From NCBI GenBank assembly GCA_022410635.1, contig JAJVDF010000383.1, positions 18,762 through 82,761 on the forward strand: 64,000 nt of DNA, written 5' to 3'. The notes below the pieces were generated by a model. That model did not search any database and was not told the origin of the DNA. It worked only from the letters and a program-made list of their open reading frames with translations. Position numbers and translations under genes: made by a program. This DNA comes from Tretioscincus oriximinensis (lineage: Eukaryota; Chordata; Lepidosauria; Squamata; Gymnophthalmidae). Below are positions 1-9,748 of this stretch, in pieces. Each line of letters begins with the position of its first letter. The stretch's first letter is position 1.

Positions 1-513
1 CGTCCATCACGCCGGTCCTCAAAGAACTGCACTGGCTACCTATTCGCTACCGAGCCCAATTCAAGGTGCTTATACTGACGTATAAAGCCCTAAACGGTTT
101 GGGTCCTGAATACTTGAGGGAACGCCTTTTCCCATATAGTCCTGCCCGGTCTCTGCGATCAGAAGGAGAGGGCCTTCTAGTTGTCCCCTCCTGCTCTAAG
201 ATAAGGGGGGCGGGGGCGCGGGGAAGAGCCTTCTCGGTAATGGCCCCGATATTATGGAACGGCCTCCCCTCGGAAGCACGCCAGGCGCCGTCTTTACTAT
301 CTTTTAGGCGCCTGGTAAAGACCTGTCTCTTCACCCGGGCCTTTTCATGTTAGCCCCCCCACCAGAGGACGACATTTTTAACAGTTGTGTTTTATGATTT
401 TAATCTTGTGAAGGTCATGGCGACCCGAATTTTTAATTTTTGTAAGCCGCCCTGGACACCTTCGGGGGGAAGGGCGGGGTAAAAATCTTTTAAATAAATA
501 AATAAAATAAAAT
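1..513 (+). mobile_element. L2-like LINE, 3' end (C-terminal RT region plus 3' UTR)
   Basis: The 5' edge is cut by the window start. One frame (about 66-353) is open and encodes the C-terminal region of an L2-type ORF2: after an LKELHWLPI-type start it reads KALNGLGPEYLRERL, then SLRSEGEGLL, AFSVMAPILWNGLPSEA and KTCLF, the usual block order downstream of the L2 polymerase domain. The 3' UTR ends in a GC-rich stem (about 447-480, GCCGCCCTGG ... AGGGCGGGGT) and an AAATAAAT tail. This stem-plus-tail recurs in at least ten other copies here. Without the 5' part (endonuclease, catalytic RT) it cannot move. Confidence 0.85.
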
Positions 514-1850
514 TTTGCAACCCTCAAAGAGTGATCCTAAATTAAATGTCACTGTTTCATATTAATAGATGTTTTTGATTTTTTTCAAATAGATCTACAG
601 GTAATCTAAATCAAGGAATCCTTGGAATAGGCCAGTGAATAGCACTAATCCCTTGAGGCAAAGTGAACTAGGAAGCTATGAAGAATATACACTGAACCTT
701 ACTCTGGAATATATATGGTAGACATCTTTTGCAATATGGCTCTGTGCATAAAATACCGTTTTTCTTCCTTAGCTACAGATTCAGATTATTTTGGATGATT
801 ATTCCAGTTAGCGTATTTTGATCATACTCCTTTTCTCTTTTTATTGATGGATGCTTGCTTTAAATCCCCTAGTGCTTAATCCCTGTAGATTTCAGTGTTA
901 GAGGGAAAAGAAGGAATATACATTTTCAGCAACAACTTTCACCAGAAAGTCAAGCAAAAAAAAAGAAAGAAAATCCAATGGAGGTCACAGACTTCAAAAG
1001 AAAATGCAATAATCCAGAAAATAATGAAAGCACATATTCTGCTCCATATTGTAAGAATCCTAGTGGGAACACTTTGGTGGTTTTTTGTGTGGTTATTATT
1101 ACATTTCTTTATACTCAGAAGCAAAAGATCTCAGATCAGATGTAAACAAACCAAACAAAAATAACAAGAACATGTTGTAATTATTAGGTTTAGTACACAA
1201 CAGTATGAGCTAAATGAACTAAACAGATTGGAAAGTTTTAATTTAAAATATGTTAGTTAGCAACCTTTTGAGCCAATTAAGAATTCGTTCAACACACACT
1301 ATGTATGAAGAAAGTCAACTAATTAGCACTGTAATTGGGACACACCATGGAAGCCACTTCCCCATTTTTACAGACCGAGAGCTTTAATGAGCACAAGTCA
1401 CCACGACCTTCATGAACTTCCATTATTTCAAGGGTGGCCAATTCCATGCTAAGAGTTTTGGCACCTGGCACCCTGTCAAAATTCAGAGCCCTCACGTTGG
1501 TATCTTATGTTTCCTAATTCCTTAGCTTCTAATCTTCTTGTCCACCCCAACTGCTTGTTCTCACATTAAATCTATACAAATATTAAAAGCTTGCTGTCTT
1601 TCCTCTACTTAGTTTTTCTTTTTTAAGTAAAGGGCATTTCTCTTCTCTTTGAAAGGCTTTTTTGAAACATTTTTGAAGCAATTTCTTATTTTTGAGGAGA
1701 ATTTACATAAACAGGGTAGCATGTATGCAACCAATAACAGCCAATAATAATATAACTTAGGCTTGATCCCCATGTTCTGTTTCCTGCACTTTGGAAGTAA
1801 GTTTATCTTCCATCTGAACCAAAGATCCACAGGTGTCCAGTCTTCCATGC
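514..1850. other. Unassigned AT-rich intergenic DNA
   Basis: I see no recognisable gene, repeat family or splice-flanked exon. Short open frames at 895-1164 (+) and 1609-1848 (-) are Lys/Phe-rich and look like chance ORFs in A/T-rich DNA. Confidence 0.5.
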
Positions 1851-1857
1851 ACTCTAA

Positions 1858-2050
1858 TAGGCTGACCAGATGACCCTTTTTTGGGTGTGTGTGTGTGGAG
1901 AAACCCGGTTTTCGAGTGCCTCACTTTTTTTGCTGAGAAAAAATATTATCAAAAATATTTTTTTTTCCAAAAAAAAATCTTTATTTTTTTTCCCTCAGGA
2001 AAAAAAGGAAGGCACCCCCCCACCCCCAAAGGGATCATCTGGTCAGCCTA
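1858..2050. mobile_element. 193-bp MITE with perfect 7-bp target duplication
   Basis: The ends are inverted repeats: the left end is TAGGCTGACCAGATGACCC, and the right end read in reverse differs only by one extra base in the first 20. ACTCTAA lies directly outside both ends (1851-1857 and 2051-2057). The interior is low complexity (GT run, poly-T, A-rich, then C-rich) and codes for nothing. The ORF that crosses it (1870-2076) is an artefact. The transposase family is not identifiable from the TIR alone. Confidence 0.8.
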
Positions 2051-2104
2051 ACTCTAAGGTTTTTAGAGCACAGTAAACAGATTCCTCATATCTTGCAATT
2101 TCCA

Positions 2105-2153
2105 CAAGCCTCCGAGATGTTACCCAGAATAAGGCTCCATGTGGACAGGGCCT
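2105..2153 (-). mobile_element. Terminus of MITE family R
   Basis: Read on the minus strand it has GAGGCCCTGTCCACATGGAG followed by CCTTATTCTGGGTAACATCT. This matches the termini at 27714-27866 and 16093-16817. Only one end is evident; the other end appears lost. Confidence 0.5.
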
Positions 2154-2957
2154 CCATATTAGAGGCCCAAAGAAGAATCTCTCCAGAACTCCTTTTATAC
2201 AAAGGTAAAGATTTCATTGGCTCTTGGAGCACAGTAGGCATGTTTACAGGGAATTATGGGCATTGCAGTTAGGAAAGTGCAGAAGTGCCTTCTGGGGCTC
2301 CTCATTCAAATGAGGCAGCAGCTGAATGGCAAGTAAAAAGGGAATAGACAGCTGAGTTTGTTTTTTTTAAGCATTTGCCAAGTGGAGGAAACAGGTGGGA
2401 ATATAGTCTTAGACACTTTCAGCATTGTAATTAAAGGTTGAGCTCTGCAGAGGAATTTAGCAGTGGGTTAGAAGATGATGTACCAGATATGGTAGAATTA
2501 AGAAGTAGTCATGTTAATCAGGGTATAGGATCCCTACTAAGACAACCCTCAAAAATACCTTAGAGACAATCAAAAGATAGGAGATGAAAAATGCAGTTGA
2601 GGTGATTAACTAGGTGAGAAAAACAGCTAAAGTACAGAAGTTAATCCTCTTGAGTGGAAGAAAATTGCCTGGAGGAAAGAGATGCAGCTGGATAAAAGTT
2701 ATCAATCAAATATATGCAGAAACGTGGAGAGCAAATTAGTCCAAGAATGCCCTCAGGAAGCAGGGAAGTTAACTATATGGTGTTATAATATGTATAGTGT
2801 TCCAAGAAACCATTGCGTCTATGAAGTCCCTTGTTGATGGACTGGGATTTTTGTATGTATTTTAGTTGTGGAATACATCCACAAGTTCCAATCCATCAAC
2901 AATGGACTATTTGATTAATATAGTGCCAATGTATTCCTTTCATAATAAATTTTCTTT
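2154..2957. other. Unassigned intergenic DNA containing one strong hairpin
   Basis: No coding potential or known repeat recognised. It holds the hairpin at 2825-2908, described separately. Confidence 0.5.
2825..2908. ncRNA. Candidate 84-nt hairpin (pre-miRNA-like or tiny foldback)
   Basis: An outer stem of about 23 bp pairs 2825-2847 with 2886-2908, with about two mismatches and one G-U. An asymmetric internal loop follows, then an inner 7-bp stem ATGTATT/AATACAT closes a loop of about 10 nt. Size and shape fit a miRNA precursor. I recognise no known miRNA in either arm, and a very short foldback MITE would look the same. Expression or conservation data are needed to choose. Confidence 0.2.
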
Positions 2958-3368
2958 AAATTAATTAATTTATATTTATACTCTACCCTATACCCAAAAG
3001 TCTCAGGGTGGCCAGCAATAAAAGCAACAATACAAAATCACCATTAAAACCAATATTAAAACAGGATCCAGAAGTGGGGAAAGAATAACATTTCTTCAGC
3101 CAAAGGCCAGGTGAAAGAGCTGTGTCTTCAAAGATCTTCTAAAAGAATAGAGTGATGATGACTGATGAACCTTGAGGGGGAGGCTATTCCGTAGACTGGA
3201 GGCAACCACTGAGAAGGACCTACCCAGGGTTCCCACTCCATTGGCTTTTGAAAGGAGTGGTATAACCTGGAGGCCCTCCCCTGCAGATCTTAAGGCATGG
3301 GCAAGCCTATATGGGAGAAGGTGTTCATTTAGATATTTGGGGCCCAAGTTATTTACCCAGAGCTTTAA
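2958..3368 (-). mobile_element. L2-like LINE 3' end, antisense
   Basis: The plus strand starts with the reversed L2 tail (AATTTATATTTATAC, CTACCCTATACCC, CTCAGGGTGG). It then carries antisense coding sequence; the minus-strand frame 3096-3398 includes LGPKYLNEHLLPYRLAHALR, FSVVASSLRNSLPL and LKTQLFHLAF. These align block for block with the copies at 1 and 13611. 5'-truncated and non-functional. Confidence 0.85.
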
Positions 3369-3456
3369 AAAACGAAAGCAATGCCCATCACCACACACAC
3401 AAACACTTGATCATTGTAGTAATGGGATGCAGCTTGATCCCTGAAATGTCATTGAC

Positions 3457-3832
3457 TAGGGTTGCCATACGTCCCAGTAAACCGGGACAATCACGGTTTT
3501 AGGGACAATTTTANTGTCCCGGCTGGATTAAAAAAAAAAGGTTTTAAAGTCCCGGGTTGCAGCTAACCACNACCCCGCCGCTAACCCCCCTGCTGCCGCC
3601 ACTAACCCCGCCGCCACAGCTGCGCGCAGGCACGCGTGGACGCTTGTGAGACAGGCAGGAAAGAGGTTCTGCCTGTCTCGCTACAAGCGTCCATATGCGC
3701 ATGCGCACGCACACGTGTGTAAGCGCTCACGCACACATCCGTATGCGCGCACGTCCGTATGCGCGCACGTCCGTATGCGCGCGCACGCCCCCCCCCGTCC
3801 CGGTTTTGGGTTGCCATAATATGGCAACCCTA
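3457..3832 (+). mobile_element. hAT-type MITE, family A, 376 bp, perfect 8-bp TSD
   Basis: The terminal inverted repeats begin TAGGGTTGCCATA. TCATTGAC flanks both sides exactly (3449-3456, 3833-3840); an 8-bp duplication is the hAT signature. A subterminal CGTCCC...GGGACAATC...CGGTTTT block is shared with the copies at 46215, 11249 and 25721. The interior is unusually GC- and CpG-rich for this window, holds a stem (GACGCTTGTGAGACAGGCA and its near complement) and a Z-DNA-prone tandem repeat. No transposase ORF: non-autonomous. ORFs read through it on both strands are CpG-repeat artefacts. Confidence 0.85.
3733..3788. repeat. 16-bp tandem repeat of alternating purine-pyrimidine
   Basis: About three copies of a unit close to CGTCCGTATGCGCGCA inside the hAT MITE. 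The alternating CG/CA/TG steps favour Z-DNA and the stretch is CpG-dense. Confidence 0.75.
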
Positions 3833-3904
3833 TCATTGACTCATGTCAGCTGGTTAGATGTCTGTTTTTCCCTTCCATCTCTTTTTTGAGTGAGCAGGTA
3901 CTCT

Positions 3905-4190
3905 TTCAATGGCAATCAGAAATACGTCCCATATGTGAAGTGGCATACAATTGCCAGAAAAAAGCAGGACAATGGTTCTGCACCTTTAATGTGTAAAAGT
4001 AGAAATTTGAACCAGCGTTATATGCTGTGCCTGCTGAAACTGCTAGCAGAGCCAGAAGCAGATATAAGCACTGGTTTCAATGGCAACAATCTTTGCAGTG
4101 GAGGATATTTTAAAACTAAGGCAACTGCCAAGCCATGGCTGCTGCTACAGTTTAAGAATACAGCCAGAAGGTATCTTGCCAGGATGCTAT
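3905..4190. mobile_element. Possible hAT-type MITE, relative of the one at 62708-62979
   Basis: A block with AGAAAAAAGCAGGACAATGG then CACCTTTAATG, followed later by TTATATGCTGTGCCTGCTG, has a collinear counterpart at 62718-62800. The left side contains ATACGTCCCATATGTG, reminiscent of subterminal hAT sequence. Clear TIRs and target duplications are not visible, so boundaries are rough. The 100-codon ORF at 3890-4192 lies over it and is probably chance. Confidence 0.35.
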
Positions 4191-4195
4191 AGCAA

Positions 4196-4685
4196 ACAGT
4201 CTTCAAGGAGAATCCAGAAACAAAGTCAGAGGACATCCAAGATCAGCACATGGTGATAACAAGGAAGTCCAGAAGCGAAGTCAGGTCAGTCTAGAGTCAG
4301 GGTCACAGCAAAAAACAGGGTCCAGGCAATCCAAAGTCAGGGAAGCTAAGAGATGGGTCAGAAGCTACATTCAGTCAGACAAGTAATAAAGTGTCAGCAG
4401 CAAATTTGCCTCAGTCCCCCAGCTGTTTATATCAAGCTGCTTTGTCTCAAATAATCTCCTTACTCCTTGCATCTAATCTCTTAGAATGCTGAAGCTTTGC
4501 CTTGGCTTTTTTCTCTTCCAGAAAATCCTATGGCCTGTGCTTATCTTCACCTTCTTCAGCATTGCTCTCAGAGGGTAGGCTTGCCTCTGGTAGGCCTTTT
4601 ATCTCCAGCTGAGGAACTATCTGGGTTTCTTGCCGGGCCTCATCCTCTGATGATGTCCTCACCATTGTCCAGGGCAGGCATGACA
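4196..4685 (-). mobile_element. LTR remnant, Gypsy-like (probably solo)
   Basis: On the minus strand it begins TGTCATGCCTG, continues with a GA-rich block, contains GATATAAACAGC as a possible TATA region, and then a run of CTGACT/TGACC-like repeats (CCTGACTCTAGACTGACCTG). This layout is typical of LTRs of vertebrate Gypsy-type retrotransposons. I see no paired LTR, primer-binding site or gag/pol, so a solo or broken LTR is the likeliest reading. The assignment is by pattern only. Confidence 0.35.
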
Positions 4686-4714
4686 GTAATAGGGAGACTC
4701 GATCAGAATCCAAG

Positions 4715-4935
4715 GCCAAACTGTTGCCAGAGTGCACTTAACACAAAGTGCATAAAGCTTCAATTGGAGCTGTTTACTGAGTGAATTCTGCTCAAAAAAC
4801 ATGTGGCTTTAAGAATGAAGCATGCAGAAAACATTTCCCATTTGGATTTATTGGGAACTGTGTACACCCAGTACACATCCACACAACATTAGGACCTGTT
4901 TCCCCCACCCCCTTGATGTGAATGCAGCCTTAAAG
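4715..4935 (+). mobile_element. MITE family W, copy 1 (right part)
   Basis: It shares GCCAGAGTGCACTTAA, GTGAATTCTGCT, GAAAACATTTCCCATTTGGAT and ACACATCCACACA with 33284-33617, and more weakly with 38578-39012. The right end (CCCCCTTGATGTGAATGC) reads in reverse like the other family ends. The left end seems missing, next to the LTR remnant. Confidence 0.5.
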
Positions 4936-5994
4936 ACAAAAATTTAAAAAGCTCTGACTGATCATATGCTTAAGACCATAGCATGGTTTGTATGTGTGTT
5001 TTGTAGCTATTATTTTCAGTGATTTTTATGCAATATATTAATACGCAATTGTTTTTCTCTAGGCATAATGCTTGCAAATCTCTATACCTCTTCCTCAAAT
5101 TTAACTGCTACATTGTGCTTGCATTACAACCAGTCCTCAAACTTAATAATCTGTAAAACCTATGTTGTGCCAACCTTTTATGTCTATGAAGGAAACATGA
5201 TAAGCCAAGCTTGAGAGTAATTCCATTTCTGAGCTGGTTCCACTCTAATTAAAAGTGGATTTATATGTAAACCAGAAGCCTAGTCTTCTCTTTATAAATT
5301 CTGAAAATGCTAGGTTCATTATTTATGTCATGCAGCAAAACTAGACCATGACAGATGAGTTTCTGAGTATTTGCTGATCATTCATCTACAAAGCATAATA
5401 GTTTTATTCTCTCACTTCAGGCTATTTACAGAAGTAGAAGTTGATTAATTAGAAGCACCAGTTTGCTATACAAATTCTTTGCCACCTCCTCTCAAACTCT
5501 GTTATCTCCATCTTCTTCAAGAAATCTGCAGTTAACACTCTGCTTTTGAATGAAAAAAATTTCTACCATAATGCTGACCCAGTGATGTTATGACAAATAG
5601 GCATGTCTATACCAGTTCATAATAGCTTGTAAGCAAAGAACAAAAAGAGTCTTGGTGCAAACTTTCTGAATACTTTTTAAAGCAAATTTGACAGATTCCC
5701 TCAGGTAGAAAGCAGCTGTAGATAGTGGCAGACAGTGTGAGAGCATTTCAATGTGTATTAATCTACCAGTATTTAAATTGGAGAGATGTCTGCAAATATG
5801 GCTCTTTTTGCACAGGACCTTATTCAGATTATATCCTGGAATCTCTAAAGGGCTGCCATGTGGATGGCAGGTCCCTATTCTGGGATGAAATCTGGATTAA
5901 AACACCTAGTGAAAAATATCCTATGTTTCTATTGTTGCCAGGCCTAAGCTTCCACTGAAAGAACAAGAAAAAGCAAATAAAAGGGGATAGAATT
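4936..5994. other. Unassigned intergenic DNA
   Basis: No recognised gene or repeat. The ORF at 5725-5958 has no family resemblance I can name. Confidence 0.5.
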
Positions 5995-6290
5995 TACTTA
6001 TTTATTGACTTATATATGTATAGTTTTACACCACTCTCTATTTTGTCTCAGGGTGGTTAACAATAAAAAACAAATACACTTTAAAACAAGAATATATGAA
6101 AGTAGGGAAATGAGAGCATTTTTTCAGCCAAAGGCCATTCAAACATTTTCTGAATGCACAAAGAGACAGTGATTAACATACTCAAGGGGTACACTGTTTC
6201 ATAGTCTGGGGGTTGCCATGGAGAACATCCTATAATGGGTTCCCACTCCCTCCCAAGCACACTTAATTCTGTTTGTATACATTTTGGAGA
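5995..6290 (-). mobile_element. L2-like LINE 3' end, antisense
   Basis: It starts with a reversed tail (TTTATTTATTGACTTATATA) and the CTCAGGGTGGTTAACAATAA block, followed by antisense L2 coding remnants (GGGTTCCCACTCC is shared with copies at 3172 and 24860). The reading frame is degraded. Confidence 0.7.
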
Positions 6291-6324
6291 AGTACCTGTG
6301 GGAATATGGGTCCAGAAGAGAATC

Positions 6325-6494
6325 AAAACAGATTAAGTAACCTTCTGTTTTTCTTTTCTCAGCAGACACCTCATAAAGGAGGTGGGCTGAGAGTGACCAG
6401 CCCATGTTCACCCAGTTGACTTGGAGAAGTGCAGAATCACAACAGGAGTCTACCAGATATGAGTCTGAAATTCTAACCACAAGACCAGATGGCT
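6325..6494 (-). mobile_element. tRNA-derived SINE (family S1), antisense
   Basis: On the minus strand it begins AAGCCATCTGGTCTTGTGGT, an A-box-like head, then CAGACTCATATCTGGTAGAC, then the family block CAACTGGGTGAACATGGGC and TCTCAGCCCACCTCC. It matches the plus-strand copies at 13371 and 19564. Old: the B box is badly eroded. Confidence 0.75.
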
Positions 6495-6514
6495 TCTGTT
6501 CCTTAATCCTTCAT

Positions 6515-7160
6515 TGTCAGGGTTCTCTGTTAGGAATATATTAATTGGCATAATATATTTTGATATAAAGGTATTCAAGCATTGGTCTCCAAAAGCACAG
6601 GCCTCATGTCTGCAAAATTTCTGGGAATTTTCCAGTCCAGGGTGTTGCAAGAGAAATAATCTCCCTTCCTGCCCTGAAGCTACTCCCTGCTGTGCCATGT
6701 TTACCTGCACCCATTATCTCTAGGTGCATTCATTATCTCAGGAGCTTTGGCTTAATGACATTAATCAACTGCCTGATGGCCCTGAGGAAGTTCTGGTTAT
6801 CACCAGGAGGTGAACGACCAGTCACAGGTCCTGAAAGCTGCAGAGATCAATCTTGTTCCACCCAAACCATACCCATATTTGGAGTTTCCTGACACAGGCT
6901 GCACCCCTTAGGAGGAGGGAGAAACGTCACACAGGTGTCACAACCTGGATCCACCTCTGATCTGCCCCAAACCACACCTTCGGAACTCCCATTCTCTGAC
7001 GTCTGTTTCCTTGTACACGCCTTCTGATCTTATGTCAATAAAAACCAGCGCAAAGGGGTGCTCTGGAGGTTCCATATCCACGTGGGCCTTCTAGATCTTG
7101 CCTCTTGATCTAAGCTTATGGCCTCTGCGTGAGTTCTTGATGGGAGTCGGATTCTACACA
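6515..7160 (+). mobile_element. Possible retroviral-type LTR (TGT...ACA)
   Basis: The interval starts TGTCAGGG and ends CTACACA, has a TATA-like AT-rich patch near 6545-6570 and a polyadenylation signal (CAATAAAAACC) near 7038 with about 120 bp after it, the proportions of R-U5. No second LTR or convincing primer-binding site is visible, and target duplications were not found. The Lys-rich ORF immediately downstream could be a degraded internal region. Confidence 0.3.
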
Positions 7161-7212
7161 TGTCCATATCCTGAGGATCAGCTGCTTCTGATGTGTTGGC
7201 ATTCTTAATAAT

Positions 7213-7983
7213 GTGGTAGCAAACCTCCGTTACTTCATGACCAGTTCTATGCAAGTTTGGCGATCCTCTCTCCTCTTTCCCAAGGATGAAAATCGACCAG
7301 AATCCAGGTGCACTATAAAACAAAACAAACAACCTTCATTTTTTATCATTGGAAATACATGTAAAAGTGGGCCTTTTCCTAATCTGCAACAAGATCTAGA
7401 AACTCTTTTAAAAAGCAAAAATCTTAGAACAAAAAAGAAAAAAAACATCTGTCTCAGCTCCTTAAAAGGATCCATGAGAAATGTCTGGGGGAATTTTGAA
7501 GTTGGAAACTTGGGAAGAAATAGGAAGACAATTAAAACAAGACCCCAAGACAGAAGCCAAAATAATTGCTGCTTGGGAGGTTTAAAAATGGCCCTGCAGG
7601 GAGAAGAAAAGAAAAGAGCAGAGATTAGGGGTGATCAACCTAATTCTCCAGCCCTATGCCTTGTTGTTCCTAAAAGTGCTTATTTTGAAGCTATCTCAAA
7701 GCAGATTTCCTTTCCATCTTCATTCTTTCCCAATTACCCATCCCAAGAGCCAGAAATAGTTCCAAATTCTATGGGAGTAGGGGTCAGCAATAAAAAGGAA
7801 GAAGAGAGCCTTGTGATTCCAGAAAAAGAAGGGTGCCCTGCATTTCCTAAGGGAGAGCAGAGAAAATTACCTGATTTTGATAACATCCTGACTGAAATTT
7901 CCAATGGCTCAGTTGATGAGTGTGGCCTTGATGGCAAGGAGAGGTTGGTGGCATCTGCAGCAAAACTAGCTGCTGACTTTTGA
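7213..7983 (+). pseudogene. Unrecognised 256-codon open frame
   Basis: This is the longest open frame in the window: 256 codons with no stop, which is unlikely by chance in DNA this AT-rich. I do not recognise the protein. It is rich in Lys, Ser, Pro and Glu, with a basic patch at residues about 68-80 (TKKKKN) and acidic/Pro stretches in the C-terminal half (QEPEIVPN, KKEEESLVIPEKE). No zinc knuckle, catalytic motif, signal peptide or membrane segment is visible. It sits 50 bp after a candidate LTR, so a degraded gag-like frame is one option; an ORF1-like frame of a LINE or a host processed pseudogene are others. It stops just before a coding-like stretch in the next frame (8003-8236), which suggests a frameshift. 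Function unknown. Confidence 0.35.
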
Positions 7984-8002
7984 AAATAATGAATCTTTAA
8001 AA

Positions 8003-8236
8003 GTGCTTTGTCTTGATTCAGCTAAAAAAGGTTTCCAGTCAAAACCCCATGCCATGCTCTCTGAGGACAATTTGCATGACAAAGAGACCTTTGTCTCATC
8101 TCCTATTCAGAAACTGGTTTTACTAGAGAAACTCCAAGAGGTGCAAGTTCCCCAGAAGTACAGCCTTCCCTCCTCATCACACAGCTTATTCCACACAGAC
8201 TGCCCAGCAAAGCAGAAAGCTCCAGTGTGGTTTTAG
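8003..8236 (+). pseudogene. Frame-shifted continuation of the 7213 ORF (77 codons)
   Basis: It opens 20 bp after the stop at 7983 in the +1 frame and keeps the same Ser/Lys/Pro/Gln-rich composition (SSPIQKLVLLEKLQEVQVPQ). I infer that one original frame was split by an indel near 7980. Downstream to about 8830 the same region is broken by many stops. Not recognised. Confidence 0.25.
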
Positions 8237-9629
8237 CACAGCTTCCTACCAATCCAAATACAAGCATCCAGATCGGATTTGTAATTGCCGCCTCAAAACT
8301 GCTACCTGATAAATAAGAGACATTTGCTGTTTCCAGCTTCGCTTTTAAAAATTTTGGCCTGCAAACTGTTCTGGAAAACCGCCAGTGCCAACCACCAAAT
8401 TTGCATTACATTGGCATGATGGGATTCTACCAATTTTCCTTCAGCAGTCATTGCAGCCTGAGGGTGAGGCTGCAGCCTCTTTGTAAACACTCTGCAAGGT
8501 ACAGCAGAATTAATCCAAAATAATTTTTTGTCCCTGTCACTGTAAATCCAAGACCATATTAAGAAATCAATCTTTATGGGCATCCAAGACACAAGTGCTA
8601 AACACTGGTGAACCCATAGCAAGGCTTATACAGATGCCTGAAGAAGCCATAAATGACATCAAAAGAAGAGAAGATGAAGCCTGAATAATAAGGGGCTAGG
8701 TGACAGGATGAAGAGAAAAAAATCAGGATAATGCAGACACAGAAAAATGAATTTGGAGATTCCAGTAGAAGAGAACAAAAATGAGGGAGGAGAAGATACA
8801 GAAGAGTACAATACAAATGAGCCATACCATTGATGTCATATCTAACTCTATTTTTGAATGATTTTCTTCACTTTACCTACAATTTCCTTCAAGCAGAAAG
8901 CATGCTTCAGAAACCTTGTCTTCAAAGCAATGCCAGGTGTCCAGTTTTTCCAGCATCTTTCGAAGAGGTAACACTTAATCCTCCACTGAGTCCTGGTATA
9001 AAAAGGTGAAAAAATTACTGTAAAATCCAGTTTCATTCTACTTAGATAATACTTCTGTTTTTTTTCTTTTCAGTTTTATTGTGTTCAGCTTCATGGAATA
9101 TGAAAACTACAGTTCATTAATTAGAATAAAGGCACATTATTTGCTTTCAGACATTTATCAGTCAACAAGTAAAGCTAGGAGACAATCAGGGTTTTTTAAA
9201 AAAAATATTTTCAATATTATTGATAATTTGTGCAGGATAAACAGATTCTTGTCTTGTTGTTAGCTACATGAAAGCTGATATGCTCTCTTAATGATTTTAA
9301 CCTTGTTTGCTGGACTGTATTTTGCTCCTTTCATTTAAGGCCATGCTTCTCAGAAGGTAACAGCTCATCTCCAGTGCTTAAGAGCTGCAGCCTTTAATAA
9401 CAGAAAATAAACAGATTTGAGATTCTTCTTGTATTCCTGCCAGCCACCTTGAGCCTAACATTGTTATCACTTCAACTAGGAAAGTTTAGTCTTGAAAAGA
9501 AATTTCTCTACTATGTGTCACTGCACATCACTATAGACAGACCTTAAACGTTTGTTTGTTTTTAGAATTTTCTCAAATAAATGTATAAAGAGAGGCAATT
9601 TGAATTTCACACAATTATTATCATTTTAC
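8237..9629. other. Unassigned intergenic DNA
   Basis: 8237-8830 may be the decayed remainder of the element at 6515-8236: purine-rich AAGAAGAGAAGATGAAG-type sequence with many stops. 8830-9629 shows nothing recognisable. Confidence 0.4.
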
Positions 9630-9748
9630 TTATTTTTATTTGTTTACATTTCTATCCCACCCTATACCGGAAGATCTTAGGGTGGTTACCAATAAAAAAG
9701 TCAATATATTAAAACTCAATTGATGTATTAAAACAGTATCTGAGGGTA
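9630..9748 (-). mobile_element. L2-like 3' tail, antisense
   Basis: TTTGTTTACATTTCTATCCC, ACCCTATACC and TTAGGGTGGTTACCAATAAA are the reversed L2 3' stem and flank. Only about 120 bp remain. Confidence 0.75.

Noticed and set aside
3602..3889. His/Arg/Cys-rich ORFs on both strands
   Set aside because: Translation of the CpG-rich tandem repeat in the hAT MITE.
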